A DNA stretch of 64,000 bases from Tubulanus polymorphus (Eukaryota > Nemertea > Palaeonemertea > Tubulaniformes > Tubulanidae): assembly GCF_964204645.1 (NCBI RefSeq), contig NC_134025.1, forward strand, positions 4,469,001-4,533,000, written 5' to 3'. The first letter of the stretch is position 1; the number at the start of each line of letters is the position of its first letter. The notes under the pieces are model-generated. The model searched no databases. It was not told where the DNA came from and was given only the letters and a program-made list of their open reading frames with translations. Both the position numbers and the translations under genes were made by a program. Positions 15,301-27,602 of the stretch are shown here, piece after piece.

Positions 15301-18300
15301 CGGTTTTGTAATAAATGCATGTTGTATCGTGTACGGAAAACATTCCTGATCGAAAAAAAGAAAAGATCGTCAAAAAAAATGTTGATAGAAAAACAATATA
15401 TACAAATACATAAAACATAGATCTCCCGAGCATTGTTGAAATGTTTGAAAGCCCCATCGAGCGACGCGTACCGGCAAAAAATACATGAAACAGTCGTCAT
15501 TAACGCTTTAGAACGTTGAACAAGCCACCGCGTAATACTTACTAATACCACCCAGTTCCCACAGAAGAGGATTATAACAATTTTCTATTAGCTCCCACAT
15601 CTCGACTCCGGTGGGACTAATGGCGACTTTCAGCTGAACAATGTTTACAGTGTACTTTCAACTGATTCCATTAAAAGCACTTTACACTGGAAGTTTCTCA
15701 GTTGAATGCAGTAAGAGGAATAGGAGCCAAGCAAATAATAACACATTTTTCGAATTGAAGGTTCAAAACGATTTTAATAGCCTTGAAATTTATGCCAATT
15801 TTCGGATAGGAATTTTAACAACAATTACAAAATTGATGTCAACTACAATCCAAAGATTCAAGATTCAAATTCAAGGCCTCCTCAAAATGACCCAATCAGA
15901 ATAATGTTGCTGATAGAAACATTTAAAAGCCCTAGCGATGGTTTGCGGCGATAGGCATCGTAGATTTATATTTCGTCTATTATATTTCAATTTTCAGGAC
16001 TATTTCAATTCACAAATCAATGAAAAGTTAAGTCATAAACTACTTCACGTTGTACACACTTAAACATTGCTTTATATGTGAAATACAATGTACTGCTTTT
16101 AAAGTGTTTACACCATTCGATCAATTGTTCTACATCTTTTCCATCGAAATTAATTGAATAATGTAGTGTGCACTGTGACAGGCAATCATTGCTAGACAGA
16201 CAAGGCCATGTTCGACTCAAATTGCCTGCTATAATTACAGCAAAGACAGTGTGTCCTTATTGTCGGATGAGAAGTTGAACTGATTTTGTTATTCAGATAA
16301 AAATGGATCAAGAAGAGAACAGTTTTCGTTAAGCAAATGATTTGCTGAAACATAATCAGTAAAAATTACGTCCATTGAATTACTGATTTTGGGAAAAGAT
16401 TTGCAGTTTGCCTAAATGTTCGGGAAATACTATGTGGAAGTTTGGAATCTCTTTTTCGTTGTAGGTTGCCGAAAAGATGACTTTATTAGTAAAGATTGGC
16501 ATGTTTGCTTTTCTCAAAGTTCCTGCCAACGGTAATGGGTATCTGAAGCAGTCCCCTTGTGGATAGGTCATCACATCCGAATATTCTCCACTAGTCACTA
16601 CACTGACCATTCAAGACAAATTGCTGAGCTTCGAATATCGGCATAACTCAGTGGAGCAGTGGGCGTGAGTATGGGGAATCCCAGGTTAAAATCCTGCAAA
16701 AATTGGTCACATTTCTATTCTATAGATGAATATATCATTCTTAATCTTTTAGTTATGTCTAAGGTTCCTCTTTTGGTCGAAAAGTTGCTATATTTAGAAT
16801 TAAGTGCTGCCCTAGTATCAAAATCCTGGATGCGGGCTTGCTCACTGGATATTAGTGACAGAATATTTCTCACATTACCTGCAAGACTTTGAGTATTGGT
16901 TTGATACTATTCCAGGTGGAGCCACGAGTATCAATTACGACCGTGTAGCCGCGATTTTTTACCTCATCGCTGAAAAATCAGAACAGATTATATCATATAC
17001 ATCAAAGACGGAAGGTACCTGCTCGCATGCTAGGCTACGAAACAACCAAGTTAGTTGCTGACCAAATTGCATTAAATAGCTGCCATACACTGGTATCTCA
17101 TAAATGATCAAAGCTAATCATGTTTTGTGCGCTATTATTCAAGAACTAAGACATCTTGTGCAGAAAATCTTCATAGCTATCAATTAGTAATACTGTATGA
17201 TAAAATGCTCCATCAACAGTTTACATTGGAATAGATAGACTGGAAATTCTTGTATCTCTATCAAATAGTGATTTACCAATCAAGAAAATGGTTTGATAAA
17301 ACGTGGAGCAATTTGATAATAATGAACATAAAACTCGAGAGATGGATTTTTAAAGATTGGGTTCAGTTTTTCGAATGAAGTCGAAATAGCAAAACATGGA
17401 CGATTCTAAATCAGTGCTCGTTTATACGCAATCAGCACACCCACATACTAATCACTTCATATCAGGGATGTTTCACGAGAGTCAATTTACTGCGGTATAC
17501 CAGCTGATCAGTTTGACAAGGTGTTTTCAGTTTCAACAGTTTTCATCATACAAAAAGAGTTTCATCCATCTCCGAAAGCTAAGTTCAGATTTAGAATATA
17601 TACTGTTACGTAGCTGATATGATGGCGATTTATTTCAGATACGAATTAAGAAAAAAATAAAAGATAGGTAAAATCTGTTTATGCGCGTTTTACGGTGAAC
17701 AAAACGCTACTTTCATCCGCAACCAAAACGCCAAATAAATAAATAATTATTGCTCACTGGCTAACACTGTGTATGCCAAGCAAACTACTTAATTATACTC
17801 ATTAACCTGTTTCTAACATCAAGCATCGTATAAACTAGACAGAATCGAACAGTTCGTCCATTTTGTGAACGCGCACACGAAAACACATGAAATCAGGGTA
17901 ATTTGTGCGTCGTTTATACGAGAAAGAGTCCTGTTTTATCTGAGCTGCCAAAACTGTTTAAGCCGCAGCAGCAGTCTTATCAATTAAGAGTGAAATCGAT
18001 AAGCAGGCTGCAGTTGGCATCGATGAATTAATGTACTTATGAGGACAGGTTTGATTGATGGTGATATTTCAAGCTTATGTCATTGTTGGTTTCAACATAC
18101 ACATGATAACTGATAACGCACAACACACATAGTAAATGAGAAGATTGATAATTGCTCTAATGAGCTGAATTTAACTGGGATTTAATGCATGTACCGATAC
18201 GTGACACTGAGTCTGAGAAAAATGGAAAAGACCGTTTATTCTCGTTGTAGCACTAGAATATGAGTTGCTATCAATCATGTACGGGCGATTTGGCCTGGGT

Positions 18301-21300
18301 TGAACTGACCCACACCAGACTGCGAGTCAAATTCAGCCCATGCGCGGGTCAAAAACACTTGTGTGATCGGGACTATAGACCAGTTGCTCAAAAGTTGCTT
18401 AGAGCATGGACGTATAAAATCTAGTATCTAGCATCTAGTTTATACGTCCATGCTTAGAGTTAACCAGTGAATAGTTGACAGTGACAATTAAAAGTTCATT
18501 GTCACTATGGTAATTATCCACCAGTTATCTTCAACACACTGTTGAGCAACAGCCCCTGGATTGATGAAATCTAAATCAATCAGATATTTGTTAAAATTGA
18601 CATCAACATCGAGATGTTTGACTGAACAATAAACCTGTGTTGTACCTTGGCACACTCGCTAAGTAGAGAATCAGTATACGCAGTTCTTCATACGGCACCT
18701 TGTCCGGATGGGCATTCGCTGGGATTGTCAATATAGGTCCACCTCGTTTATCTCTGCCACCTGAAACGGTACGTCATAGGAAATAAAAAAACTTTTATAC
18801 ATTTTTCGATAAATCCACGCAGCCTTTCTAATCATATTTAGAATAAGCCTTCTCTTTGTTGATAGGATCAAATTTATAACCACACGTTCGTTTCAAGCAA
18901 CAGTGTCATATACAAATCATATATACCTCAGACATGGCTAGAGGCTGAAGAAAACTCATCAGTGTTTTTCGCGAGAATAAATACACCGGAATTAACTTCA
19001 TAAAGATCATACAGCTGCGTGCATGTGCACAGGGGAGTATGATAAAAATTGAATATAGTTGATTGTTGTTGTACCTGATAAGTAGACGATACGTTCTCGC
19101 AATAATGGCACAATTTCAGCAGCGCGAATCTGGTCCGTTTTATGAGCGACTGAAACGATAAAGCGCAATAAATATGAGACGAATAGTGAAAAAGGGCGTA
19201 AATCTGGTTAGCAATTCTTTTCACAAGTTTATCGATTGTCAGTCGACGACATCGAATTATTGTTTGACTTACAACAGAAATACAGGAACGATTAATACAC
19301 AGAGATCGCGACTCAACGAGCGAAAAGTTTCTACTATCGAACCACAATTAGCCTAATTGGCTAGAAAAATATATTTTGATTGATTTTTTAAAATGTCTTT
19401 CAAGGGTCTCTTTTATTATTGAACATTCAATCAAATAGGACACATGTTCCGTCGATAAATGGCACTCCTATTCATATTGAAGCGTAGAAGACCTCCGACG
19501 AGACCCTTCCAAAGATGGCCATTGAATAATTGAGGAATTTCAATCCCACGAGACCGGTGCTAGGAAACATCTCCAGTCAGACTAGACCTACAGATTTAGC
19601 GCGTATATAGTCGTATTTGGTCAGACACGAGGGAACTAACCATTAAAATGGCTTCTTTCTATCAGCCGTTGCTAAGCGTATATACATTACGACTCGTGTA
19701 AGTGAAGCGCATCAGAAGGTTCGACATACTGACGATTAAATATATCAAATTTATATCGTTTGTCAAATTGAAATGTCGTCATAATCTAATCATCATAGGC
19801 GTGGCTGATATATGATATCCATCTGTTATATACGTCTGACCTTATAACTGTGAATTTGATATGTAACACAGGATTACCAAACTTAGTATCGAATATATCC
19901 GTATAAATGATTTTAAATTTTAACTGGTTTCGATAAAAATCACACAGGATGGCCACTTTTATTTTACTTGCTTTTCCCCCGACTTTTGCCCGACTATTCC
20001 GCGACAAGGATGTTGTTTGCCCTGACTGATCTGCTAAGAATTTAACCCATTAACACAGTCAAATACATAAGGCAAATATGGAAACTGTTTGATTTTATGC
20101 GTAATCTAGCAATCTCAACATATTTCGCTGACATTTCTCTGATTTCTAGCTATTATACAAAACTTTTTTTAAAGAAAAGAAAATCCCCTGACTTTTCCCT
20201 GATTTCCAGGTAAGCGGCCACCCTGTCACAGGTCGATAAATTCAAGACTAAAGGCAATAATCCTTCATATCTGGTATATAACTGAAGTCACTCTTCCCTA
20301 CTCTCATATATCAGGATTATACCCGGTTCAACGTTTCTATCGTGGTAGAAGATTTAAGTATCAAGCGCGTTGATCGATAAATCTTTTTATGCTTAATCTT
20401 CAAAATGTTATGAAATGGAATTCAGAATCGGAGGGAGATGAAAGCGATCAATTTTTCAGTAGACAACCTTCAAAGTGTGACTCTTACGAACGTGGGCATT
20501 GCATAATTGAAGCATCCCACGCAACTTAATACCATGAACATCTCCAGTTTACCTAAATTCAATGCTCACCACCGCCTTTAGTTACTGTCACAAAGCTATA
20601 CACATCAATATGAAAACCAATGAAAATCATCAGGACCCAATTCCACAGTTCCCAGTTCTGTGGAACTGGATCCAGCTGGTTGGTTGTTTTGCCAGCAACT
20701 AGATTATTTCGGGTAGTTGTAACTAACTTTTAGCCTCTGAACATCAGAGTACCATGAGTGAAAAATGACAGGGTACATCGAGGTTTCCATCACGAATTGT
20801 AGGTTACTGGTTTCTCTATACAAAGGGATTAAAGTGTACTTCAAAATCGAAACTAACTTGAATCAGAGTAAAAAAACGATAGTTTCCGTGCAGACTTCCG
20901 TTATAGATGATGAATGATTACATTTCGAACACTATTCTGAATATGAGACCATCTCGTTGTTTTCTACGTCGAGTTAATCATTCATAATATAGATAAATTC
21001 AATGTCAGGTTTGATTTCAAATTCAAATAGATAATCGCTCCCATACTGAATATACTATATTTATCAGAATTGTATAATCTATATTTAAACAACAAAGCAT
21101 TCTATTTTTTCTTTAAATTCTGTCAGCGCAATAAAATAGAAGCGAAATAAAATCTCCCTGGTTTTGAAAGTCGTAATCGATACATTTTGTATATGTATGA
21201 ACGTATACTGTGAATTTGTGCCGAAGATCAATAAGACAAGATGAATGAACGTATGTCAAAAACTAATTGAAGAATCAAATTTCACCTTGGCGAGTGCAAT

Positions 21301-24300
21301 TTTGAAGAGCGACATAGCAGAGCAGTTCACGTTCAAGGATCACGGCGTGGCTTATTATTTCGATCTAAGGTAAGCCATTCCGAAGAGAAAAAAAAATACC
21401 AAAACACCATCATCTCTCACTCTCTCACCTTTCCATTTAACAAATATATCGAATCCTTCGGTTAATCCTTCGAATTCGTACCAAGACCGGCGATTCCGAG
21501 CTTTCTCACGACGTCGTCCACCGCTCATAATTATACCTCGATAAAATCTTAAGCGGCGATTCCTACCGAAGACGATTACCCGACATCGCGCAGGTGTTCG
21601 GGAGGCCGATTACCAAAAACCACGATTACTGTCAACTTATTCATATTTAGCGGTCGTGCTTTTTTCCTCGTTACGATATTCTACCCCGTCGCCGATCTAA
21701 TCGAACAATAATCCATACCGAATACGAGAATATTTGATTAACATCGCACCAAACCGCGAACGTTCAATCGAGTCCGAATTCAATCTATAGTTCCGTTCAC
21801 AACGCACAACGACATCTTATCACTGATCAATGCGATTAATGGCAAAAAAACGAATATCCCGACCCGATGATTATTAATCCATGCAGGTATCCGAACGAAT
21901 ATCGTCATCTATCGACGAGGAGTATATCGTACACTAACACCGTACATCCATTCGTGTACACTCCGTCGCGCGACTTTAATTATATTTTTTCCTTCGAACT
22001 CACAAGCACGAAATCAACGTTGTCAACAAAATCGACGCATTATTCGAGGCTCGTTGATGACCTTCGATTAGCAGTAGCTCAGCAATAACTCCTCCTCTGT
22101 TCGCTCTCTCTCTCTCTCTCCTCTCTCTCGTGCGTGCACACTTGTAGCTCTCACAAATGAATAGCGTTCTTTATTACACGACAGCTCACGAACCGTTTCT
22201 CCACAGCCGCGGCGCGATCGTCATTAATAAAAAAGACTTTCATTCATTAACACTAACTAAATGAGTTTTATTACATTCTTGTGTAACTCTCACTCTCTCT
22301 GTCTCGGAACTCGCTACCTCATATCCAGCTGATGATAACACCGAACATCACTATTACGCCGTATCGGCAAATATCGCCGCGTTACGAGATGATTACTCCC
22401 TAGGGACCGTAACAGTGACACCGAAATTCACCGGACTTCCATCGAGCGTGACGTAACAGAACTCATTTGGTTTCGGCTAATCTCGACAAACGCACGATAT
22501 TTCAATAGTCAATATGTGATATCCTCGTTTAATGCGCGATACACATATACCGCGTATAATACGCGAGGCAACCACGATATAGTATCGTATTTTTCTTACC
22601 GCTACTCGAAACAGTAACCGTCTCTCTCGGTGGAAAGTTGCATTCAAGAATCCGGTTTCGAGCGATTCCGACGTGTAACCATATCCATCTACGCAACTTC
22701 GAACACACCAGTTTTTCATATCCACGAGGTTCAACCGCACACGGCTGGCTTCAAGCGCGAATCATTTGCTTTCGCGACTTGACATCGTGACACAGTTGAA
22801 AGTACGAGTGTACGACGAGGACCCAGTTTTCCGTCGACAAATTTCAAATCCGGACCGAGTGATTTCCTGTCCAACCTGGTATTCAATACACGGTTCAGTC
22901 CAGCGTTTCATCGAGTCCTGACCACTGCATCTCTCTACATAACATCCAATTTATACGCGTTGATCCACAGATGTAAGAACAATAAGCCGAACACTCGCCT
23001 CGTGTGTATCGAACGAGATCAGTCGCGTAGTAGACGACGACTACGACACCCGAATCAGGAGCAGCAGTTTTATGATCATATTTTGACCTGCCTTCAGCCA
23101 ATAATTTTTGTGGCAATTAAGTATTTATAGATGACAGACATTAGTACTTGTACTGACGGCTGCGATGTAAATTGCCAGTGGTGATATACAAAGTTCGTTT
23201 GAATTAATAAGCGATGTAGAAATCACGACTACTGAAATCATGACACCCACGAGTCGTAAAGCGTATTGGCTTTCTTTCCTATTTACAATAGTTTACTTCT
23301 AAGATTTCTCTCGCGATCTGTTTTTCCAATAAAATGACGAATCAATCTTTCCTTCCTCGTGAATGCCGAGCTTTGACTGTAGTTGTCCGCGTTCCATAAC
23401 AGATATAATAAAGCCTGCCGGTATTTCCTTTTCTGTCCGGGAACATTTGTATAGTATGAGATACCTGGATGGATGACTGATGTTATATCGAATCTGAACA
23501 CACACGCGGTGTGTACAAACTTAAACACGACTAGTGCATTACATTAGAAAAACAATATAGAACATTATCTCGAGAGTTTCTCGAGATTATATTGTCTATA
23601 ATGATAAGAAAGTGTACACAATATCTAGATATCAATCGTGCCAGACTAATGCGAGGACAAACTTTATCCTCAAGTGAATTTTAGCTTAAATCGAGTTTAC
23701 CATTTGGTTACTGATGACTATCTACTTCACCTCTGATATCTAATGAGTTACCTATAGTGATACTGTTTCATCTTGAAATAGGGAATTGTCTGTTCAATAC
23801 ATTTGATTGATTCATTTGATGTCCTTTCCACCACACCTACCAGGAACGAAACAGGGGGTTTGTTTAGAAATCACATATCAAAGTACACAGATGCAGTTTG
23901 ATGTTTGTTCCAATTTACATATTCTTTTTTTCAAATCGAAGTATATAATTGGAAATTTCAGTTACGGTTCATGTAAACAATATTCCGTCCAGCCTGAATC
24001 AGCTAGCTCTCTTTCAGCAATTCAAACTCTGACATGATTCACTATAGATGACAGCTGTGAAGCTGCAATATTTATCACTCTACTATTGCAAAAGACACCC
24101 AATGGGTATCGAAAACTGTATTACTGTATTCCTACAAGCTTTACACGAAACCAATGCAAAATAGTTACAGAAATCATAGAATCGAAAACTATGGAAGCTG
24201 TCAGTATATTTGGCTTGAAATAACTTCGTATGAACAAACCCCATCTAAATATCGATAAAACCAACCTCTCTCAAGTGATGTATGACAACATGTCCTTGTA

Positions 24301-27300
24301 ATGAGTACCATATGCCAACGACCTGCCCAAATTGGCCCGAGGGACAATTAGCAGAAAGCTGATAATTTGAATTCTATTACATTAACTAGTCAGAGTCAGT
24401 GGTATAGTGGTAGACATCATTGTGTATAGGTTTTACATGAACCAGTAATGCACAGAGGTATTTTAATAATATAGGCCTAAAACAATGCAGCCCTTATTAC
24501 AGCACAACAACATCCACGAAGCTTTATACATATATTTCGTTAATACCCGCGCTGCCTATTCTACATCCAGTTGATTGAGAAGGTAATCTAAAGATGAGTC
24601 TCGCAAATTAATCATTTGTTCATCGGAACAGATTTAACGAAAGTAGATGCAAAAAACGTACTTAATTTCAGGAAAGCATTTGTCTATTGTCAGCGGAGAC
24701 AATTCTCATGTAAGATGTAAAGATTTTTCACGTATGAGAATTAGTCGTAGGCGATACCTTTTCAATATGGTGAGGAGACATGAAACAGTATAGGCTACAA
24801 CCTGAATGAATTTCTATTTGTCCGACGCAAACAACTAATTTAAGCAAACATAAACCCATAATTGGTATTATCGGCAGTCACAAATTTTAATCAAAAACCG
24901 ACCGATGTTTTTTAAAAGATTTACGATGAATTGATCGGTGTTCTTATTCGAAAAATTGATGGGATCACTATGACAACAAGAATGGATTCCTGTGCCTGAA
25001 AAACACTTTCGAGTCGTCGTGGTCTATTTGATAAATGTTTTTTTTTTCTAACTAAATTTGTTTTCACTCAAATCAATAGATTCTACATGTACTAGGCACA
25101 ACATATATGATCCTTTATGAGCCCGTGCAAATACTGAGTGAATTTACTTCTGTTTTAGTATCTTTTACTTATTTGGGGATGAATTTTTGGTGTTATCGAT
25201 ATCAATACCTATTACGTGTATTCATATAGTGAGGTTAGCAGGAATGCACTGAGTAGTACGAACCACAGAAATTATTTCCGGGTGCGGAAAAATTCACCTA
25301 CATAGGCCTACAGCTAGTCGTACTTTCAATATAGACGAATGCAGGTAATTTCCACCGAAAAAAAATCTGTCTGCCAAATTGAATAACAATATCAATCAAG
25401 AGGCCCAGAGAACGTACAGGGTTTCACGAAAAGTTTATTACATCTTCTGGAAAAAATTCTGAATATTGATACGATCAATAGAGACGAATATATCCAGATG
25501 GCAGCACTTCACCGAATGATGTTACCGAACCTTACACGGATAAAACAATATCTCAGCGGAGAATTATTGACCACATTAAAACCAGCCCATACAACGATGA
25601 ATGTGTACGAATATGACAAATTCGTACTCGATAGAATTATTCATAGCGATGTCAGAACTGTGATAAATAGAAGAAATCAATTCCTCTCACGGGTCAATGA
25701 TTAATGTTTGAGAAGTGGTTACTATGTTTAAACAAATCAATTGATCCTCGAGTCAGAGGAGGAATGAACCAACAGATTGTTAATACCGAAGAGGAGTCAG
25801 AGAGGGAGAGAGAGAACTTTGGCTAAGAATAGCCACTTGCAGCATGTACGTAGAATGCTGCAATCAGCGTGTTAATCCTTCAGTTAATTGTCAGTATTCT
25901 CTATCAGTAGTGAATCTACTACAAACAACAAACCATGGACTCTAAAACGAAGAGTCCATGAACAAACTATAAAAGTAAAGCAAATTTCTTGGGTTTTTCT
26001 GACAGAGGTGGCGTGGACATTGCATAGTCACTTATTAGTCATATTGTACAGGAGAGTTTATAATGAAAGGTAGATTCACACATAGGCTTCAGAGTGAGTC
26101 ACACAGCACATTTTTTATAAATATAATGAGAGATAGCAAGGGTATCATTAGAGGCCAGACAGCTTTATCAATAATAGAACAAGTTAGCTGAAATCATTTT
26201 GTTTTTATACAGGATAGAATAGGCATATGAAGCTTGGTTTCAATCCAAAAACCGAAAACTACTTCAAGCTATCTTTTACATTTCTGTTTTCAATTCTACA
26301 TCCAGTCTGACCAGTCAAAATACTTAACAATTCAAAAATCCAATATAATAAACACGTTGCTCAGACTCCAACCACACTTGCCCAGATTCCAGGAAAATTT
26401 ATTTAGGTCAGTAACAAAAAATGAATATGAAAAGAAAGAGAGAAAACTATAAAGACACCCGACCAGACAGCACAAATAAGAGCAATCATTAACTTAAAAA
26501 AACAGTATCAGATGATACGGGACCTCAATTATTGATCAGCAAAAATAGAGAAAGCTGAAACCCTGTTAAACTATTGACCGTAAAACCATTGATCATTAGC
26601 TCATAAGAGTACTTTATAGTCCAGGGGCCAGTTTCATAGAACTCAGTCCTGACTAGTCAAAACAGTGTGACATATACACAAATATATTATGTAAGACTTG
26701 TGTTATCACAGCAAATAATATATCATTTAGCTACCAGGTATTCATCGAAGCAAGACAAGAGTTCTTGTTTAGATATTCTTTCACATATCTATTGACTTTT
26801 AAGTGCTCTACTAGTAAATTACCATAGAATGCTCCTCAAAAGATAAGACAACATTCAAATCTAAATCATTGTAATTGGGCGCATAAATATATCAAAACAT
26901 CCCATGATAATGAAAAACTTCATCCATTGCTCTTAATTTTCTACTATCTCAAAAGCGATTAAAAGACTGACAATCGAAATGATCAACTTTCTGGATTTCA
27001 GGTTAGCCTTCCAACATATAATTCATACATTGTTCTCATTGCATTGGTGTTTTAAGAACCTAGGCCGACTGTAAATAATAGTCTGACAAGTAAGAATTTA
27101 CGGTCAGTCAATGGACTTAAAAAAGAGACATGGACTCCATTCATTTTAAAGTCTAATATGGTTAGTTAAACCATCATGGGAGTTCAGGGCCAGCTAATAT
27201 TCAGGCAGTCCCCCTTGAAAATCACTCTTGCCATTTTGCTCTACTCATGAGAACATTCATATGGTAATTTCATGAGAATAACAGGGGGACACTGACAGTG

Positions 27301-27602
27301 ACACAGTCAGCTTTCATTGTTTGGTTATTCCACCAACATTCAGGAGACCACCACCAGTCAGTGGCAGCATTAACCCACCAGACTCAAGCTCAGTAGTGTC
27401 CTCTCTCTTCTCTTAGGTGTCCCTCTCTACTAAAAAGTCCACTGTTGTCTGGTAGACTTTTAGTTTCGTGAAGCCTGGCTCTTTCCTAATTCCTTTTTAT
27501 TTACAGCATTTTGAAACACGAATACTTACGTGGTTTATAAAACTGATAAGCATCGACATCTAATGACGCCGAGCGATCAGCTTCATTGCCGCTCATAGCC
27601 AT
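1..27602 (-). CDS. trio: Trio/Kalirin-type RhoGEF, 5' part (28 exons, runs off the left edge)
   Basis: Trio proteins are large multidomain exchange factors for Rac/RhoG and RhoA that act in axon guidance, cell migration and actin control. Exons seen, 5' to 3': 27602-27530, 19149-19075, 18760-18646, 16969-16879, 15345-15244, 15115-15002, 14908-14668, 13967-13801, 13554-13432, 13347-13156, 12656-12525, 12421-12293, 12095-11871, 4833-4642, 3909-3740, 3654-3483, 3257-3096, 2628-2446, 2356-2237, 2064-1873, 1707-1564, 1479-1368, 1283-1168, 1021-899, 818-636, 549-443, 363-297, 184-1. Every junction has GT/AG and compatible phase, and the chain gives 1335 open codons. Order is SEC14, spectrin repeats, start of DH1, as in animal Trio and Kalirin. 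The start ATG (27602) follows an in-frame TAA; a second ATG lies two codons later. The second GEF, SH3, Ig and kinase parts, if present, are left of the window. Trio and Kalirin split in vertebrates, so this is a pro-orthologue of both. Confidence 0.95.
443..14908 (-). CDS. trio: Trio exons 7-26: spectrin-repeat rod
   Basis: Exon 7 (14908-14668) leaves the SEC14 domain with [18 protein letters not shown], a Trio/Kalirin signature before the first repeat. The following exons encode repeats that each begin with a W-x(3)-K-L-x-Q-C helix: [20 protein letters not shown] (13801-13967), [20 protein letters not shown] (11871-12095), [20 protein letters not shown] (3483-3654), [13 protein letters not shown] (2446-2628), [20 protein letters not shown] (1168-1283). 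Helix-end motifs such as [20 protein letters not shown] (4642-4833) and [20 protein letters not shown] (636-818) are near-identical to vertebrate Trio. Most exon boundaries are phase 0, so many exons are skippable without a frameshift. Exon 26 (549-443) is the charged linker to the GEF domain, ending [11 protein letters not shown]. Confidence 0.94.
8502..8598. repeat. MITE-like foldback element, copy 1
   Basis: The ends read roughly ATAAGCCGCGACCACA and, inverted, CTATAGCCGCGATCACA, giving about 17-base imperfect terminal inverted repeats around a 60-base centre. One end (CTATAG, CGATCACA, then TTTTTGRCCCG) recurs at 18277-18382, which supports a dispersed family. No coding capacity. Confidence 0.5.
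10645..10749 (-). other. unassigned exon-like segment in a Trio intron
   Basis: On the minus strand this 105-base stretch is preceded by an AG (GCGTAG) and followed by GT. With phase 1 in and out it encodes [18 protein letters not shown] followed by [16 protein letters not shown]. The composition (charged and amphipathic, with few rare residues) looks like real protein. Read through the GT, it stops two codons later (TGA at 10634). Its phase does not fit the flanking Trio exons (phase 0), so it is not a simple cassette exon of Trio. It could be an exon of a nested minus-strand gene, a fossil, or chance. The family is not recognised. Confidence 0.25.
15002..27602 (-). CDS. trio: Trio exons 1-6: N-terminus and SEC14 (CRAL-TRIO) domain
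   Basis: Exon 1 (27602-27530) encodes a short leader beginning [14 protein letters not shown]. Exon 2 (19149-19075) reads [14 protein letters not shown]. Exon 3 (18760-18646) holds the hallmark [14 protein letters not shown]. Exon 4 (16969-16879) reads [18 protein letters not shown]. Exon 5 (15345-15244) has [19 protein letters not shown], and exon 6 (15115-15002) has [18 protein letters not shown] and [11 protein letters not shown]. These match, in order, the SEC14 domain at the start of Trio/Kalirin, a lipid/small-G-protein binding module without catalytic residues. The unusually long introns 1 (8.4 kb), 3 and 4 separate these exons, which is common near the 5' end of large genes. Phases run 1, 1, 0 (AG|C split), 0, 0. 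Confidence 0.94.
16639..16702 (+). repeat. tRNA-like remnant (possible SINE head)
   Basis: The stretch holds an A-box-like block (ATAACTCAGTGGAGCAGTGG) and, about 35 bases on, a B-box-like block (CCAGGTTAAAATCCTGC). Order and spacing match an RNA polymerase III internal promoter, but the B box lacks the canonical GGTTCGA and no cloverleaf with a good acceptor stem is obvious. The most likely reading is a decayed tRNA-derived SINE or tRNA pseudogene. Confidence 0.35.
18277..18382. repeat. MITE-like element, copy 2 (related to 8502-8598)
   Basis: It shares with the 8.5-kb element the inverted end CTATAGTCCCGATCACACAA followed by a TTTTTGACCCG block. The centre is diverged. It sits in a Trio intron next to a separate short inverted repeat (18403-18454). 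Confidence 0.45.
18403..18454. repeat. short perfect-arm inverted repeat
   Basis: The left arm AGCATGGACGTATAAA and its reverse complement TTTATACGTCCATGCT flank a short CTAG-rich centre, forming a stable hairpin. It lies within a Trio intron. Confidence 0.6.
19945..20229. mobile_element. MITE with GTGGCCAC-type termini
   Basis: The left end CACAGGATGGCCACTTT and the right end GCGGCCACCCTGTCACA are inverted copies. Internally, the right half has repeated CCCTGACTTTTCCCTGATTT blocks. Elements with a CAGGGTGGCCAC terminus and this internal CCCTGA pattern are common non-autonomous DNA transposons in marine invertebrates (family recall, not checked). No ORF of note. Confidence 0.55.
21245..21373 (+). 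other. short open frame with a splice-donor-like end, unknown
   Basis: This 42-codon frame starts ATG AAC GTA and reads [19 protein letters not shown] followed by [12 protein letters not shown]. It ends at CTAAG|GTAAGC, a strong donor sequence; without splicing it stops immediately. Codons are G/C-ending (GAG CAG TTC ACG TTC AAG), unlike the surrounding AT-rich intron, so it may be a real exon of an antisense nested gene. I found no partner exon and recognise no family. Confidence 0.25.
25387..25704 (+). CDS. unassigned 105-codon open frame inside Trio intron 1
   Basis: A frame open from a TAA at 25384 to the TAA at 25702; the first ATG gives 68 codons (25498-25704). It reads [20 protein letters not shown] before the ATG and then [20 protein letters not shown] and [20 protein letters not shown], with regular amphipathic helices that look like protein rather than chance translation. 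There is no clear promoter or intron. It may be an exon of a gene on the plus strand, a retrocopy fragment, or a domesticated remnant. The family is not recognised and function is unknown. Confidence 0.3.
   Translation, partial: QYQSRGPENVQGFTKSLLHLLEKILNIDTINRDEYIQMAALHRMMLPNLTRIKQYLSGELLTTLKPAHTTMNVYEYDKFVLDRIIHSDVRTVINRRNQFLSRVND

Larger units (their letters stand above)
19150..27529 (-). other. Trio intron 1 (8.4 kb)
   Basis: This intron joins the start exon to the second exon (phase 1). It holds the GTGGCCAC MITE, a CT-rich run near 22.1 kb, a CpG-richer stretch at about 21.4-23.1 kb, and two plus-strand open frames without recognised families (21245-21373 and 25387-25704). Splice phase shows that no further Trio exon is needed here. 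An internal promoter in the CpG-richer part is possible but unproven. Confidence 0.6.

Noticed and set aside
24385-24460. tRNA-like stretch (TCAGTGGTATAGTGGTAGA)
   Set aside because: The A-box resemblance is fair but there is no acceptable B box or cloverleaf.
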